NCBI GenBank assembly: GCA_964510495.1
Contig: CAZECR010000002.1
Span: forward strand, 1 to 64,000
Source of the DNA: CAZECR01 sp964510495
GTDB lineage: Bacteria; Patescibacteriota; Patescibacteriia; Magasanikbacterales; GWA2-37-8
Direction: 5' to 3'
DNA: 64,000 nt
The notes under the pieces: model-generated
What the model was told of the DNA's origin: nothing
Database searches by the model: none
The model's input: the letters and a program-made list of their open reading frames with translations, nothing else
In this document: one piece after another, positions 14,957-24,486 of the stretch
Position numbering within the stretch: position 1 is the stretch's first letter
Layout: each line of letters starts with the position of its first letter
Position numbers and translations under genes: made by a program

Positions 14957-16042
14957 TTATAATTCAACAAATGTTTGGTCCCCAATAATGAGGCGATGGG
15001 GTGTATTTTCAGGATGCGCGAGCACCTTTGCTTCTTTGCCGATGATACTATCCGTAATATGCACATTTGCCTCCAGGCGGCTATCACTGAAGACAATAGA
15101 ATTTTCAATTGACATATTTTTGACAATCGAATTTGAGCCAATAGTTGTATATGCTCCAAGCGTACAGTTTTCGAGATAACAGGTATCTCCAACTAATACC
15201 GGGCCATTAATAACTACATTTTTACCAATAACCGTGTTTTTTCCGATACCGATTTTTCCACTGTATTTTGTATCCGCAAGGCAAGCGCATTCCAATTTAA
15301 AATCTTTATCCGGCATTTCTTCAAAAAGAAGCCTGTTTGCAGCAATAAGATCATTCGGTTTACCAGTATCTTTCCACCAGCCAGTAATTTCACGATACCC
15401 AACTTTATAATTGTTTTTTAGAAAGTAGGAATGAATACTCGAAATTTCATATTCACCCCGATCTGATTTAGCGATCTGACTAAAAGCTTTAAAAAAATTA
15501 CTGTTATAGAGATAGATTCCCGTGACCGCAAAGTCGCTTGGCGGATTTTTTGGTTTTTCAATAATATCCACCAAAATTCCTTTGCTATCAAACTCAGGAA
15601 CACCAAAGCGTTCTGGGTCAGGAACTTTCGACAATGCCAACATACAATCCAGATTTTCCTCGTCAAATGTTTTAAAAAGTGGCGCAAGACTTCCTAGTAC
15701 AATATTATCCGACAAATAAAACATAAAAGGGTCGTCACCGATAAATTTTTCAGCACACTTTACCACGTGAGCAATTCCTTGTGGTCCTCCTGTCTGTTCA
15801 AAACAAGTGATCGTAACCCCCCACCTGCTTCCGTCGCCGACGACTTCTTGAATTTGTGTTTCACCTGGGTTCGTATTAATAAAAATTTCTTCTACACCTG
15901 CTTCAACAGCCTTTTCAATCGCATGAAAAATCATTGGTTTACCAGCCAGCGGAATAAGGTGTTTATTAATAGTGGTAGTGATAGGACGCAAACGTGTCGC
16001 TCGTCCCCCACCAGTTAAAATTGCTTTTTTAATCTGAGCCAT
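14957..16042 (-). CDS. rmlA: Glucose-1-phosphate thymidylyltransferase, long form
   Basis: 361 aa. Makes dTDP-glucose (or a related NDP-sugar) from sugar-1-phosphate and NTP. The N-terminal nucleotidyltransferase signature GGGRATRLRP (12-21; usually GGxGTRLxP, here with Ala), YLSDN and IEKPKNPPSD are present. The C-terminal ~110 residues are a left-handed beta-helix of hexapeptide repeats, as in the long RmlA/UGP-like group. With rmlB and rmlD in the same operon, dTDP-deoxysugar synthesis is likely; other NDP-sugars cannot be excluded. Confidence 0.85.
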   Translation of the reverse strand: MAQIKKAILTGGGRATRLRPITTTINKHLIPLAGKPMIFHAIEKAVEAGVEEIFINTNPGETQIQEVVGDGSRWGVTITCFEQTGGPQGIAHVVKCAEKFIGDDPFMFYLSDNIVLGSLAPLFKTFDEENLDCMLALSKVPDPERFGVPEFDSKGILVDIIEKPKNPPSDFAVTGIYLYNSNFFKAFSQIAKSDRGEYEISSIHSYFLKNNYKVGYREITGWWKDTGKPNDLIAANRLLFEEMPDKDFKLECACLADTKYSGKIGIGKNTVIGKNVVINGPVLVGDTCYLENCTLGAYTTIGSNSIVKNMSIENSIVFSDSRLEANVHITDSIIGKEAKVLAHPENTPHRLIIGDQTFVEL

Positions 16043-16046
16043 AGAA

Positions 16047-17153
16047 TTACCAAAAGAGAATTTTTTTTATTTTCCGCCAATAAAAGGATAAAATCGGATT
16101 ACCAATTGAATTTAACAGAAAATTATTAATCATCGGATCATCAAAAATAATTTCACCAACTGCTGTTTTTAACAGTTCGCGATCGGTGACGTGGCGTAGA
16201 CCCTGAATATAGTGTCTTTTTTTAAGCCAAAAAACCCAATTACTCGGATTAAGCCAATACCAGTATACCCTGATTTTTTCCTTTAGCCAACCCTTTTTGG
16301 CTGCAAAAAAGCACAAACCCAGTTCAGTTACCAAAGCCGCCGGTAACAATAGGAGTATCGTTCGCCAACGATAATACATAAGGATAACCGCCTGACGATT
16401 CCGCTCCATCAGATACATCTTTTCTGCATTCCGACTGAAAGCATATTCATGATAAAAATATGATGTTGTAGCCACACTTACCCTGAAACCGGCTAATTTT
16501 AAACGCAATGAGTATTCCAAATCTTCATGATATAAAAATAGGTCTTCATCAAGCGCGCCGTACTTTTTAATCAGATCACTGCGAAGCAGCAAAGCCGCCC
16601 CACTGGCATATCCTGCTTCTGGTATTTTTAGGGGGTGAGCGTTTAAATAATCCTTAAGGTTTACTTTATACTTATCACAATAACCGAAACCCAAAAAATG
16701 AAAGTTGTTGCCAAAACTGTTAATTTTCTCTTTTTCATCATGAAGCAATACTACCGACTGAAGTGCGCCGATATTTTTATCTGCCTCGGCGGCAGCAACA
16801 ATGTGCGTTAATGCGCTTTCTACCAAATATCCGTCTTGATTATGTAAAAAAATATACTCACAACCAAGCTCAAGCGCCTTTTGAATACCAATATTATTAC
16901 CTTTTGCAAAACCAGTATTTATTTTTTGCGGTAAAATATGTACTTCAGGCAAAGTATTCCCCGATAACGACCGCAGCGTATTTTCAAGATACTCGGCTGC
17001 TGATCCAAAATTAGGGTGCGGATTATCTACCACAATAAAAACTAACCTATCCTTGGGATAGGTAGTTTTTGCCAAGGCCTCAATCGCCCGAGCTAAAAAC
17101 GGTTCGGGATGATAGGCAAGGTAGACGATACCTACCTTAGGAAATCGGTCCAT
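16047..17153 (-). CDS. Family 2 glycosyltransferase
   Basis: 368 aa GT-A enzyme: VGIVYLAYHPEPFLARAIEAL at the start, FAKGNNIGIQKAL and HNQDG (the metal/nucleotide-binding DxD position), then GYASGAALLLRSDLI and DLFLYHEDLEYSLRLKLAG, the acceptor/base region of rhamnosyltransferase-like GT2. One or two hydrophobic stretches follow near residue 260. It overlaps the end of the next upstream gene by 17 bases. Sugar specificity unknown; likely builds the rhamnose-containing glycan. Confidence 0.88.
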   Translation of the reverse strand: MDRFPKVGIVYLAYHPEPFLARAIEALAKTTYPKDRLVFIVVDNPHPNFGSAAEYLENTLRSLSGNTLPEVHILPQKINTGFAKGNNIGIQKALELGCEYIFLHNQDGYLVESALTHIVAAAEADKNIGALQSVVLLHDEKEKINSFGNNFHFLGFGYCDKYKVNLKDYLNAHPLKIPEAGYASGAALLLRSDLIKKYGALDEDLFLYHEDLEYSLRLKLAGFRVSVATTSYFYHEYAFSRNAEKMYLMERNRQAVILMYYRWRTILLLLPAALVTELGLCFFAAKKGWLKEKIRVYWYWLNPSNWVFWLKKRHYIQGLRHVTDRELLKTAVGEIIFDDPMINNFLLNSIGNPILSFYWRKIKKILFW

Positions 17154-17982
17154 AGTATTTATGCGTACCGCGCCACTTCCACATATATTTAAGCCAGCTT
17201 AAAAGATGGAGGCGAGCCAAACGATTTTTAAACAGGGCGCGCCAGACACCGGGGATCTTGGCCGATTCGCGTTCATGGCGGTGCTTGATAACAATGTCAT
17301 GCACAAAATAGACCGGCCACCCCTTTTCCCACATCGATCGACACCAATCGCAATCTTCCATATAAATAAAATACCGCTCATCAAACCAACCAACGTCCAT
17401 CGCTACTTCGTGGCGCACAACCATTGCTGCGCCCAAAACCCAATCCACTGGGCGAGTAGAATTACGATCAAAATCAGCCATCAGCAAACGATCCGTATAT
17501 TTTTTAACCCAGGCGTATTTTTTATCCCAGTTAATTTGTTTAAAGGGCTTGATCAGAATTGAGCTGAGGTCAAAACGAAAACAAGCTTGCTGCACGCTCT
17601 CATCCATGCCGATTAATTTGGGACCAATGCAACCGATTTTAGGATGCTCGTCCATAAAAGCAACAAGCCGATCAATTGTTTTGGCATTTTCGGGAATAAT
17701 CGTGTCGCGGTTGAGTGCAAAATAATAACGGGCCGGTACAGCCTTAAATCCGACCGCGTTTCCTTTTCCAAAACCAACGTTGTCTTTCAGATTGATATAC
17801 TTTACATTGGGAAATTTTTGGTACAGATCTTTACCGATACTGTCCTGATTGTTTGAATTATCAACTACCGTAATATGAATATCATAAAGCGATCCTGTAA
17901 TATCTTTATATACGGAATCTAAAGCGCGCAAGATATCATCCTTGCAAAAATAATTCAGAAATACAATGTTGAGATCTTTCAC
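17137..17982 (-). CDS. Family 2 glycosyltransferase
   Basis: GT-A fold, 281 aa from the GTG at 17982; an in-frame TTG further up would put part of the palindromic repeat at 17989-18021 into the protein, which is unlikely. Motifs: FLNYFCKDDILRALDS, VGFGKGNAVG, ALNRDT (DxD position), DWVLGAAMVVRHE and FIYMEDCDWCRSMWEKG. Related to WbbL-type rhamnosyltransferases. Specificity unknown. Confidence 0.85.
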   Translation of the reverse strand: MKDLNIVFLNYFCKDDILRALDSVYKDITGSLYDIHITVVDNSNNQDSIGKDLYQKFPNVKYINLKDNVGFGKGNAVGFKAVPARYYFALNRDTIIPENAKTIDRLVAFMDEHPKIGCIGPKLIGMDESVQQACFRFDLSSILIKPFKQINWDKKYAWVKKYTDRLLMADFDRNSTRPVDWVLGAAMVVRHEVAMDVGWFDERYFIYMEDCDWCRSMWEKGWPVYFVHDIVIKHRHERESAKIPGVWRALFKNRLARLHLLSWLKYMWKWRGTHKYYGPIS

Positions 17983-17988
17983 AGTTTT

Positions 17989-18022
17989 GTCATTGCGAGG
18001 AGAGCAGCGACGAAGCAATCCC
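17989..18022. repeat. REP-like palindrome
   Basis: An imperfect palindrome beginning GTCATTGCGAGGAG and ending CGACGAAGCAATC, between two glycosyltransferase genes. It closely resembles a REP/RPE-like dispersed repeat that recurs in many bacterial genomes. Only one copy was noticed here. Confidence 0.6.
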
Positions 18023-18054
18023 CTGGCTTAAACAGAATTATTAAAAAGTATTTA

Positions 18055-19089
18055 TTAGTTCCACCATTTTCTTAAATCTTTCCAGGTTATCTTTTTACTT
18101 GCCTGAATACTTTTTCGGGCCTGCCTAAGTTCTGCCCGACGACTCCATAGTTCTGATAAACCTTTTAAAATAGCCGGTTTAAATAATAAAAAATACCCAA
18201 ACTTCTTTGTTTCATACCATAAAATGGCTAAAAAATCAAGGGTTAGGTTCTGCCACAGCTCGTTCTTGTAGAGTGTCGCCAGATGATTTTTATAGCTATT
18301 GAAAGCCACCAAGTCAGACTGGTGACGTTTACCAGCTGATGCCGCCCGGTCGTCTAAGGCTGCATCGTGGGCTGCGCTGCGGTCGTGATAGGCAGCTGCG
18401 CCCATGACTGCGTACGCTGTAAACCCCGCTAAACGGAGACGAAAGGCCAGATCCACATCTTCTTTATACGATTCATACAGATTGTCAAAAACTGTGCCAG
18501 CAGGCAGGACGGTCGCTGTAAGACTGCTCCGTCTGAAGAAGGGCAGCGCTCCTGAAACACCGAATACTTCCACTGTTTCCGGCTGATTTTTAGGAAGCCA
18601 CGTCTCCCCTGCTCCAAGCTCAATAACGCGGCGGTTTTTGAGCACCCTAAGACCCAAAGAATCAATCGTGGTTGTAAAACCACTTTCTAATCCCTCCGTC
18701 ACTGAGCGATCAAAATTCCAACGCATGAGGCGTGGTGCAACTACCGCAGCATTCTTATTTGCTTCAATAGCTGCCATCAACTTTTGCAGACAGTCCGAAG
18801 CAAGATACATGTCTTGATTGATAAGCACAACAAACTCGCTACTACTTTGTGAAAAAGCCTGATTGTGCCCACCAGCAAAACCTATGTTATGAGCGTTTTC
18901 CATCAATCGATACAAACAAGAAAACCTCGGCAATTCTTTTTTAAGAAGCGCAACGGTTGCGTCTTTAGAAGCATTATCGATAATAAGTAATTCCCAATCA
19001 GTAAATGTTTGTCTTCGCAAAGACTCACACAAAAACGGCACATACTTCGCGCCGTTCCAGGTAACTAATTGTACCGTGAGTTTAGCCAT
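18055..19089 (-). CDS. Family 2 glycosyltransferase
   Basis: 344 aa from ATG 19089. VQLVTWNGAKYVPFLCESL, IIDNASKD, NIGFAGGHNQAF, VLINQDMYL (DxD position), FGVSGALPFFRRSSL and YESYKEDVDLAFRLRLAG give a complete GT2 catalytic core. The C-terminus is amphipathic and basic, probably lying on the membrane. Starts one base past the upstream stop. Specificity unknown. Confidence 0.88.
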   Translation of the reverse strand: MAKLTVQLVTWNGAKYVPFLCESLRRQTFTDWELLIIDNASKDATVALLKKELPRFSCLYRLMENAHNIGFAGGHNQAFSQSSSEFVVLINQDMYLASDCLQKLMAAIEANKNAAVVAPRLMRWNFDRSVTEGLESGFTTTIDSLGLRVLKNRRVIELGAGETWLPKNQPETVEVFGVSGALPFFRRSSLTATVLPAGTVFDNLYESYKEDVDLAFRLRLAGFTAYAVMGAAAYHDRSAAHDAALDDRAASAGKRHQSDLVAFNSYKNHLATLYKNELWQNLTLDFLAILWYETKKFGYFLLFKPAILKGLSELWSRRAELRQARKSIQASKKITWKDLRKWWN

Positions 19090-19090
19090 A

Positions 19091-19942
19091 TTAGTATTTG
19101 AACCACGAATACATACGAACCAACAAAATTCCAATAGGGCTGAGAATTTGTACTATCAACGGTTTAATTCCTGGTTCCCATTTTTTAAAATACACCACGC
19201 TACTAGTAAAAAATTGTTTTTGACGAGCGCTATGATTACTTTTCTTAAAACTTTGGCCCACATAATCCCGAGCGGTCGCCTCTGGCACATGCCACACTTC
19301 ATAACCGTGGCGCTTGGCTTCTCGGCACAGATCAACATCTTCAAACCACAAAAAATAACGAGGATCAAAAGCAAAACCTAATTGCTCCAAAAAAGAACGT
19401 CGTACGAGCATACAAGAGCCTCGCACTGAATCAACTTTGGTATTCTTAGTAAAATCAGTACCGTAATACTGATAAGTATTAAGGAAGCTTGGAAAAAGAT
19501 GCGGCAACTTGAATAACTGAAGCATCAACACTCCGAACGTAGGGAATCTGCGTGGCAGTGTTTCAGTATTTATTGCTCCGACAGCATTTGTGAGGAGTGG
19601 CGCCGCAACAGCACAGATTGGATGCTCACGCATGAAAGAAACGAGTGTTGCTATGCTTTCGGGAGCAAGCTGCATGTCCGGATTGAGAAATAAAATAAAT
19701 TCTCCTTTTGACAAAGTCAAAGCTTGATTGTTTGCAGCAGCAAAACCAACGTTCACAGCATTTTGTAATACCCTAACTTTAGGAAAGTCGGTTGTAACAA
19801 CTGAGACAGTAGTGTCTTTAGAAGCATTATCAACCACCAACTGCTCAAACATAAGTTTGGAAACAGCTGGCGCAACTGAAGCGAGCTGAGCCGCAATAAA
19901 TTCAGCAGAATTCCACGTAACCGTAATAACCGAAACATCCAT
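19091..19942 (-). CDS. Family 2 glycosyltransferase
   Basis: 283 aa. VSVITVTWNSAEFIAAQL, VVDNASKDTT, NVGFAAANNQAL, LFLNPDMQL (DxD position), SVRGSCMLVRRSFL and YFLWFEDVDLCREAKRHG are the GT2 rhamnosyltransferase-type motifs. It starts two bases after the isomerase stop, so is likely translated from the same mRNA. Specificity unknown. Confidence 0.9.
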   Translation of the reverse strand: MDVSVITVTWNSAEFIAAQLASVAPAVSKLMFEQLVVDNASKDTTVSVVTTDFPKVRVLQNAVNVGFAAANNQALTLSKGEFILFLNPDMQLAPESIATLVSFMREHPICAVAAPLLTNAVGAINTETLPRRFPTFGVLMLQLFKLPHLFPSFLNTYQYYGTDFTKNTKVDSVRGSCMLVRRSFLEQLGFAFDPRYFLWFEDVDLCREAKRHGYEVWHVPEATARDYVGQSFKKSNHSARQKQFFTSSVVYFKKWEPGIKPLIVQILSPIGILLVRMYSWFKY

Positions 19943-19944
19943 AC

Positions 19945-21018
19945 TTATTTTTTGAGCTGTGCTTTAAAAAAATCGACAACAGGAATAGCCGTTGGATCAA
20001 TACCCTCAAGAAGCGCTGAGTAGTAACTAGCAAAGCTTGTAAAAAGCAATACTTCAAATACCTGTGCTAGAGCATTCTTTTCTTGAGCAATATAGGAAAC
20101 AGCCGCAATCTTACGCTGGTCTAAAATCTGTTTACCAATTTCATAGCGTTTTTGAATACGTTTATCGTAAAGATTGGATTCAACAAAAACAAATAACAAA
20201 TTTTGAGTATTTGTTTTGGGATATAAGAGACCTTCCATAAGATGATGATTAAGTTCTGGTACTACAAAATATCCTCCAAATCGTTTAGCATTTTCATTCA
20301 TTTGGTTGGCGCCAATATGTACATTACCCGCCAAGTGTTCGCTGGCTGCATACCAAACTGTTTTGCCTACAGTTCCCCAAGCCAAAGCTTTAGCAAAATT
20401 ATGAGCACTTGGTGTATCAACACCAAACAAAGCTTCGTATTTGGAAATGGTTGTAAGGATTATTTTTATTTCTTTTTCGCCAAAAGTAATTAACCCAGCA
20501 GCAGCAAAAATAAGCAGTTGCCCCACGATTGAATACCCTAGCCCCATGCGCGGAGAGCCGCAAGGGTTATTTTCAGTCGTAAACAAAAAAGCAGGTATCT
20601 TATTCTTTTCAGCCCAAATTTTAAGCGTGCCACCGGAAGAAATGGTTATAACTTTAGCTTTTTTAGCGAGCGCTTCTTTGCCAGCAGCAACCGGCTCTTC
20701 AGTTGTACCTGAATAACTAGAAACAATCACGAGCGTGTTCTCAGTTACTGAAGCCGGAACATGATAGCCATTAACGATGTCTACCGGCACACCAAGTGAG
20801 CTTGCATACAATGCTTTTATGACATGAGAACCAAGCGTTGAACCGCCCATACCGAGCACAACAACGTTTCTAACTTGAGTATATGCCTTAGGCAAGGCAA
20901 AACGTTTACCTGAAGTAATTTGCTCGACTTGTTTACCAAGCAGCTCTAAGCTTCCCAGCATATTTTGAGTATCCAATTTTTTTATTTTTTCACGTGAATT
21001 GAGAATGGCCTGATTCAT
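19945..21018 (-). CDS. Bifunctional phosphoglucose/phosphomannose isomerase
   Basis: 357 aa, SIS-domain enzyme interconverting fructose-6-P with glucose-6-P or mannose-6-P. VVLGMGGSTLGSHV (~50-63) and VSSYSGTTEEP are the sugar-phosphate loops; NPCGSPRMGLGYS and PELNHHLMEG supply the Arg, Glu and His expected in the archaeal/bacterial PGI-PMI family. Its place among nucleotide-sugar genes suggests it feeds glycan precursors; it could also be the cell's only PGI. Confidence 0.88.
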   Translation of the reverse strand: MNQAILNSREKIKKLDTQNMLGSLELLGKQVEQITSGKRFALPKAYTQVRNVVVLGMGGSTLGSHVIKALYASSLGVPVDIVNGYHVPASVTENTLVIVSSYSGTTEEPVAAGKEALAKKAKVITISSGGTLKIWAEKNKIPAFLFTTENNPCGSPRMGLGYSIVGQLLIFAAAGLITFGEKEIKIILTTISKYEALFGVDTPSAHNFAKALAWGTVGKTVWYAASEHLAGNVHIGANQMNENAKRFGGYFVVPELNHHLMEGLLYPKTNTQNLLFVFVESNLYDKRIQKRYEIGKQILDQRKIAAVSYIAQEKNALAQVFEVLLFTSFASYYSALLEGIDPTAIPVVDFFKAQLKK

Positions 21019-21044
21019 ACAACAAAAATTAAAAGTAAGCCTAT

Positions 21045-21890
21045 CTATGCAGCGCTCTTTTTGCTCGCCGCATATTTCATCATCGCGTCGCGCACCGCTT
21101 CCTTGATCGGTCGCATGGTAATACCAAACTTGCCTAGATTTTCTGATTGCAAAATAGTATTAGAGCGTTTTTTGTCAGCCAATCCATTTGAAACAAGTTC
21201 TTCGGCAGTAATCCATTCGTTGGTGTGAGTTGGGTCAACCAACTCATGATACAATTCTAAAATTTCACGGTGACGAATGCTGCCTGGATTAGTAACATGA
21301 AATATTCCTGTTGCGCGTGCGCTGAGTAGTTTATAAAATACATCAATCATATCCTCAACAACGGTAGCGCTATTTACAACATCTACAACTTTAGGATAAC
21401 GGACGAGTTTATCAATTAAATTTTGTGGGACTGAAACACTATCAATTGGCATGCGAATTCGGCCAATACCGATATTTGGTAACGTCGAAAGTGCCAAGTC
21501 AGCCGCATATTTCGCTTTGGTGTAGACAGCCAATGGATTGGCAGGATCGCTTTCTGTGTAGCCATGTGGATCTGCTGCATAACCATAATAAATACAGCCT
21601 GTTCCCATATGGAGCAGATAGATTGATCGCTCCTGGCACGCCTGAGCAATCTTGAGCGGCAAAATAGTATTGCCAGCAATTGTTTCTAGTTGGTGCGTTT
21701 CACACCAATCTACATTCGGTTTTCCGACTACCCCAGCGGCATTCAGGACAACATCTGGATTATGAGCATCCAGCAGCGCGCGAACATCAGCAACAGTTTC
21801 AACACGGCCCTCAGCCACAACAGCTTCATCTTTCCAGACTGCAGCACATCGTAATCCTAAATAACCTTTACCAATAATAAGAATTTTCAT
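21045..21890 (-). CDS. RmlD-like dTDP-sugar reductase
   Basis: 281 aa short-chain dehydrogenase. NAD(P)-binding GKGYLG (7-12), AAGVVGKPNVDWCE, the active-site YTKAKYAAD, and HVTNPGSIRHREIL near the substrate side resemble RmlD (dTDP-4-dehydrorhamnose reductase), although an rmlC partner is not present. Start ATG 21890 chosen for the T-ATG context; ATG 21896 is possible. Follows rmlB by nine bases. Confidence 0.75.
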   Translation of the reverse strand: MKILIIGKGYLGLRCAAVWKDEAVVAEGRVETVADVRALLDAHNPDVVLNAAGVVGKPNVDWCETHQLETIAGNTILPLKIAQACQERSIYLLHMGTGCIYYGYAADPHGYTESDPANPLAVYTKAKYAADLALSTLPNIGIGRIRMPIDSVSVPQNLIDKLVRYPKVVDVVNSATVVEDMIDVFYKLLSARATGIFHVTNPGSIRHREILELYHELVDPTHTNEWITAEELVSNGLADKKRSNTILQSENLGKFGITMRPIKEAVRDAMMKYAASKKSAA

Positions 21891-21899
21891 AAGCATCAA

Positions 21900-22898
21900 T
21901 TAAAAACGTTGCTGAACTCCCGGATCTATATTTGGTCGTCCGGCTTTAAGTGGTCGCCACCACGCTTCGTTATTTTGATACCAGACAACTGTTTCTTGAA
22001 GCCAGGTATCAAAATCATGCTCCGGACTCCAACCTAATGCACGAAGTTTGCTATCATCAAGCGCATAGCGAAAATCATGGCCTAATCGATTAGGAACATA
22101 CTCAATCAACTTTTCAGATTTACCCAGTAAACTCAATATTTTTTGGGTAACAGTAAAATTAGTTTCTTCAGCTCCTCCCACACAATAGGTTTCCCCGACG
22201 ACGCCTTTTTCAATAACAGTTTCAATCGCTCGACAATGATCAAGGACAAAAAGCCACGAACGAATATTCTCTCCTTTGCCCATGAGCGGCACTGATTGAT
22301 TGTCGATCAAATTAGTAACAAATCGGGGAATTAATTTTTCGGGATCGCACCAAGGACCAAAATTATTAGCACAATTAGTAATCGTACTAGGAAGACCGTA
22401 GGTAGAAAAATAACTTTTAACCAACAGATCTGCTGCAGCTTTGGATGCGGCATATGGTGTACGGGGCTCGAGCGGTGTGCTTTCGGTAAACGGCGCGTCT
22501 GTTGGACCCAGATGACCAAAAACTTCGTCAGTCGAAATGTGATGGAAACGTTTAATTTTGTACTTAAGAGCAGCCGCTAACAGAACTTGCGTACCAAGCA
22601 CATTTGTTGTTACAAAAATACTTGGATCCATAATTGACCGGTCAACATGACTTTCGGCGGCAAAATGAACTACAAGATCCGTCCCCGACATGAGACCATC
22701 AACCACTTTTGTGTCAGTAATATTACCACGCACAAAAGTATACTGAGGATTATTTTCCACATCCCGAAGATTTTCGAGATGCCCAGCATAGGTAAGCGCA
22801 TCGAGATTGGTTACCTGGTCATGAGGGTGTGCAAGAAGCCAATACCGAATAAAATTTGATCCAATAAATCCGGCGCCGCCGGTAACAAGTACGCGCAT
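21900..22898 (-). CDS. rmlB: dTDP-glucose 4,6-dehydratase
   Basis: 332 aa. Converts dTDP-glucose to the 4-keto-6-deoxy sugar. TGGAGFIGSNFI (6-17) binds NAD; HFAAESHVDRSI, STDEVFGHLG and YAASKAAAD (catalytic Tyr-Lys), NCANNFGPWCDPEKLIPRFV and GENIRSWLFVLDH are the RmlB hallmarks, so the assignment is specific. In an operon with rmlD-like and rmlA genes. Confidence 0.93.
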   Translation of the reverse strand: MRVLVTGGAGFIGSNFIRYWLLAHPHDQVTNLDALTYAGHLENLRDVENNPQYTFVRGNITDTKVVDGLMSGTDLVVHFAAESHVDRSIMDPSIFVTTNVLGTQVLLAAALKYKIKRFHHISTDEVFGHLGPTDAPFTESTPLEPRTPYAASKAAADLLVKSYFSTYGLPSTITNCANNFGPWCDPEKLIPRFVTNLIDNQSVPLMGKGENIRSWLFVLDHCRAIETVIEKGVVGETYCVGGAEETNFTVTQKILSLLGKSEKLIEYVPNRLGHDFRYALDDSKLRALGWSPEHDFDTWLQETVVWYQNNEAWWRPLKAGRPNIDPGVQQRF

Positions 22899-22907
22899 AA
22901 GCAAAAA

Positions 22908-24035
22908 TTAAACAGTTGTTTCAATAGTACTGACCTTACTGACATTCGTCACGAGCCCCATGGCCGCCATGAGCGCCATGAGCGCCGAACCTCCTTGGCT
23001 AATAAACGGCAAAGGTACACCGGTCAGCGGCAAGGCGCCGACCATTGCTCCAATATTCAAAAAAGATTGCCACATGAACCAAACCATGATTCCACCCACC
23101 AATACCCGGCCGGCTTCGTCCGGAGCCCCGGCAGCAATTTTAAGACCACGCCAGCCAATTACTAAAATTAGCAGTATAATTCCCGCAGAAATTAAAAAAC
23201 CAGTTTCTTCGCTCATGACAGCAAAAACTGAATCAGTATTCACTTCAGGCAAATATTGGAACTTCTGGCGTGATTGCCCAAGGCCCAGCCCCCACCAACC
23301 ACCCGAGCCTACCGCTAAAAACGCTTGGTTAATTTGATATCCAACTCCCTGTGGATCGAGCTCTGGGTGCAAGAAAGTAGTTAAACGTTGTATGCGATAG
23401 GGCGCAGCAATAACCAGTACCAAAAAACCAACCAAACCAACCAAACCCAAAATGGATAGATATTTAAAAGGTATTTTTAGCAGATATAAAATAACAAAAA
23501 TAATCATCCCAATAATCGAGAGTGTTCCTACGTCTCCCGTTAAGAGTATTGCGGGACTCAGGGCTAATAAAATCGGCGTTAAAGTATTTTGCCAGTCATT
23601 CCAGTCTCTACGCCTATCTGCCAATAAGTATGCAAGAATAAAAATAACTCCCAGCTTTACCAACTCAGAAGGTTGAAAACTAAATCCGGCAATACGAAGC
23701 CAATTGCGTGAACCGTTGATTACTACTCCGATACCAGGCACAAACCTGAGACATAAAAGAAATAATGAAAAACCATAAAACATCCAGGCATATTTTATGG
23801 AACGATGGTAATCAACCTTTGAAAAAAACAAAAATAATACTGTCCCCGGTAATAATCCGAACAAAATTTGTCGCTTTACAAAAAAATAACTATCATGAAA
23901 TTTGAGATACGCTAATGGCGCGCTAGCGGAGGTAAGTGCAATTAGACCACAGACAATCAAAATACCGATATACAAAAGTAATCGGTAATCGGCTCGAGCA
24001 GTATCTTTGTGCTTGTGAGCAGGCGGGCGAACCAT
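22908..24035 (-). CDS. ftsW: FtsW/RodA-type peptidoglycan glycosyltransferase
   Basis: 375 aa SEDS-family polytopic protein (about ten membrane helices) polymerising lipid II. NGSRNWLRIAGFSFQPSEL, QINQAFLAVGSGGWWGLGLG, YLPEVNTDSVFAVMSEETGF (the Asp after NT is the conserved catalytic Asp) and GVPLPFISQGGSALM are present. The usual QPDLGT is replaced by TGDVGT. FtsW fits slightly better than RodA. It lies among surface-glycan genes rather than in a mur/fts cluster. Confidence 0.88.
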   Translation of the reverse strand: MVRPPAHKHKDTARADYRLLLYIGILIVCGLIALTSASAPLAYLKFHDSYFFVKRQILFGLLPGTVLFLFFSKVDYHRSIKYAWMFYGFSLFLLCLRFVPGIGVVINGSRNWLRIAGFSFQPSELVKLGVIFILAYLLADRRRDWNDWQNTLTPILLALSPAILLTGDVGTLSIIGMIIFVILYLLKIPFKYLSILGLVGLVGFLVLVIAAPYRIQRLTTFLHPELDPQGVGYQINQAFLAVGSGGWWGLGLGQSRQKFQYLPEVNTDSVFAVMSEETGFLISAGIILLILVIGWRGLKIAAGAPDEAGRVLVGGIMVWFMWQSFLNIGAMVGALPLTGVPLPFISQGGSALMALMAAMGLVTNVSKVSTIETTV

Positions 24036-24042
24036 ATCTGTA

Positions 24043-24396
24043 TTAAATATTTAACCCGACAATCAGGACTATGGCATACGCCAAAAAACAAATAATGGGG
24101 ACGGTTAAAACCGAAGTGATACGAGCCAAAACAGCATTATTTCGATGTAAAAAAAACGAGAAAACATAGTTAGTTACAACGAGCAGTGTTGCCCCGCCAC
24201 CCAGATAGTACATTTTTTGCCAACTTCCGGCTAGATCAATGCCAAAAATAATATTATAATGTAAAAAAATCTGATCATCCGTGGGATGAATATGCCTAAT
24301 AATATACCACCAGACACCCCCTAAAATAAGCATCGTTAAGGCTAATGGTAGCCAAATGAAAATATCTCGAAAATAGATTTTTAAGGCGTAAAACAT
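24043..24396 (-). CDS. Small membrane protein, unknown
   Basis: 117 aa with three strong membrane segments (residues ~13-33, 63-85 and 93-115). Contains IRHIHPTDDQIFLHYNIIFGIDL between the first two. No family recognised. First gene of the ftsW/rml/glycosyltransferase operon, 7 bases ahead of ftsW; may help cell-wall or glycan assembly. Its ATG follows C, unlike most genes here. Confidence 0.7.
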   Translation of the reverse strand: MFYALKIYFRDIFIWLPLALTMLILGGVWWYIIRHIHPTDDQIFLHYNIIFGIDLAGSWQKMYYLGGGATLLVVTNYVFSFFLHRNNAVLARITSVLTVPIICFLAYAIVLIVGLNI

Positions 24397-24457
24397 GCGG
24401 AAAATAGCTTAAAAACTGGTTTAGTTTGGTATTCAGCTTAGGTCTTTGGTAGCCCTT

Positions 24458-24486
24458 AGCATACCAAATTAACCACATCTTGACAA
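24458..24486 (-). promoter_or_regulatory. Promoter of the ftsW-rml-glycosyltransferase operon
   Basis: Minus strand TTGTCA (24481-24486), 17-nt spacer, TATGCT (24458-24463) with extended TGG. Its -35 box overlaps the rpmA -35 box by five bases. Confidence 0.7.
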
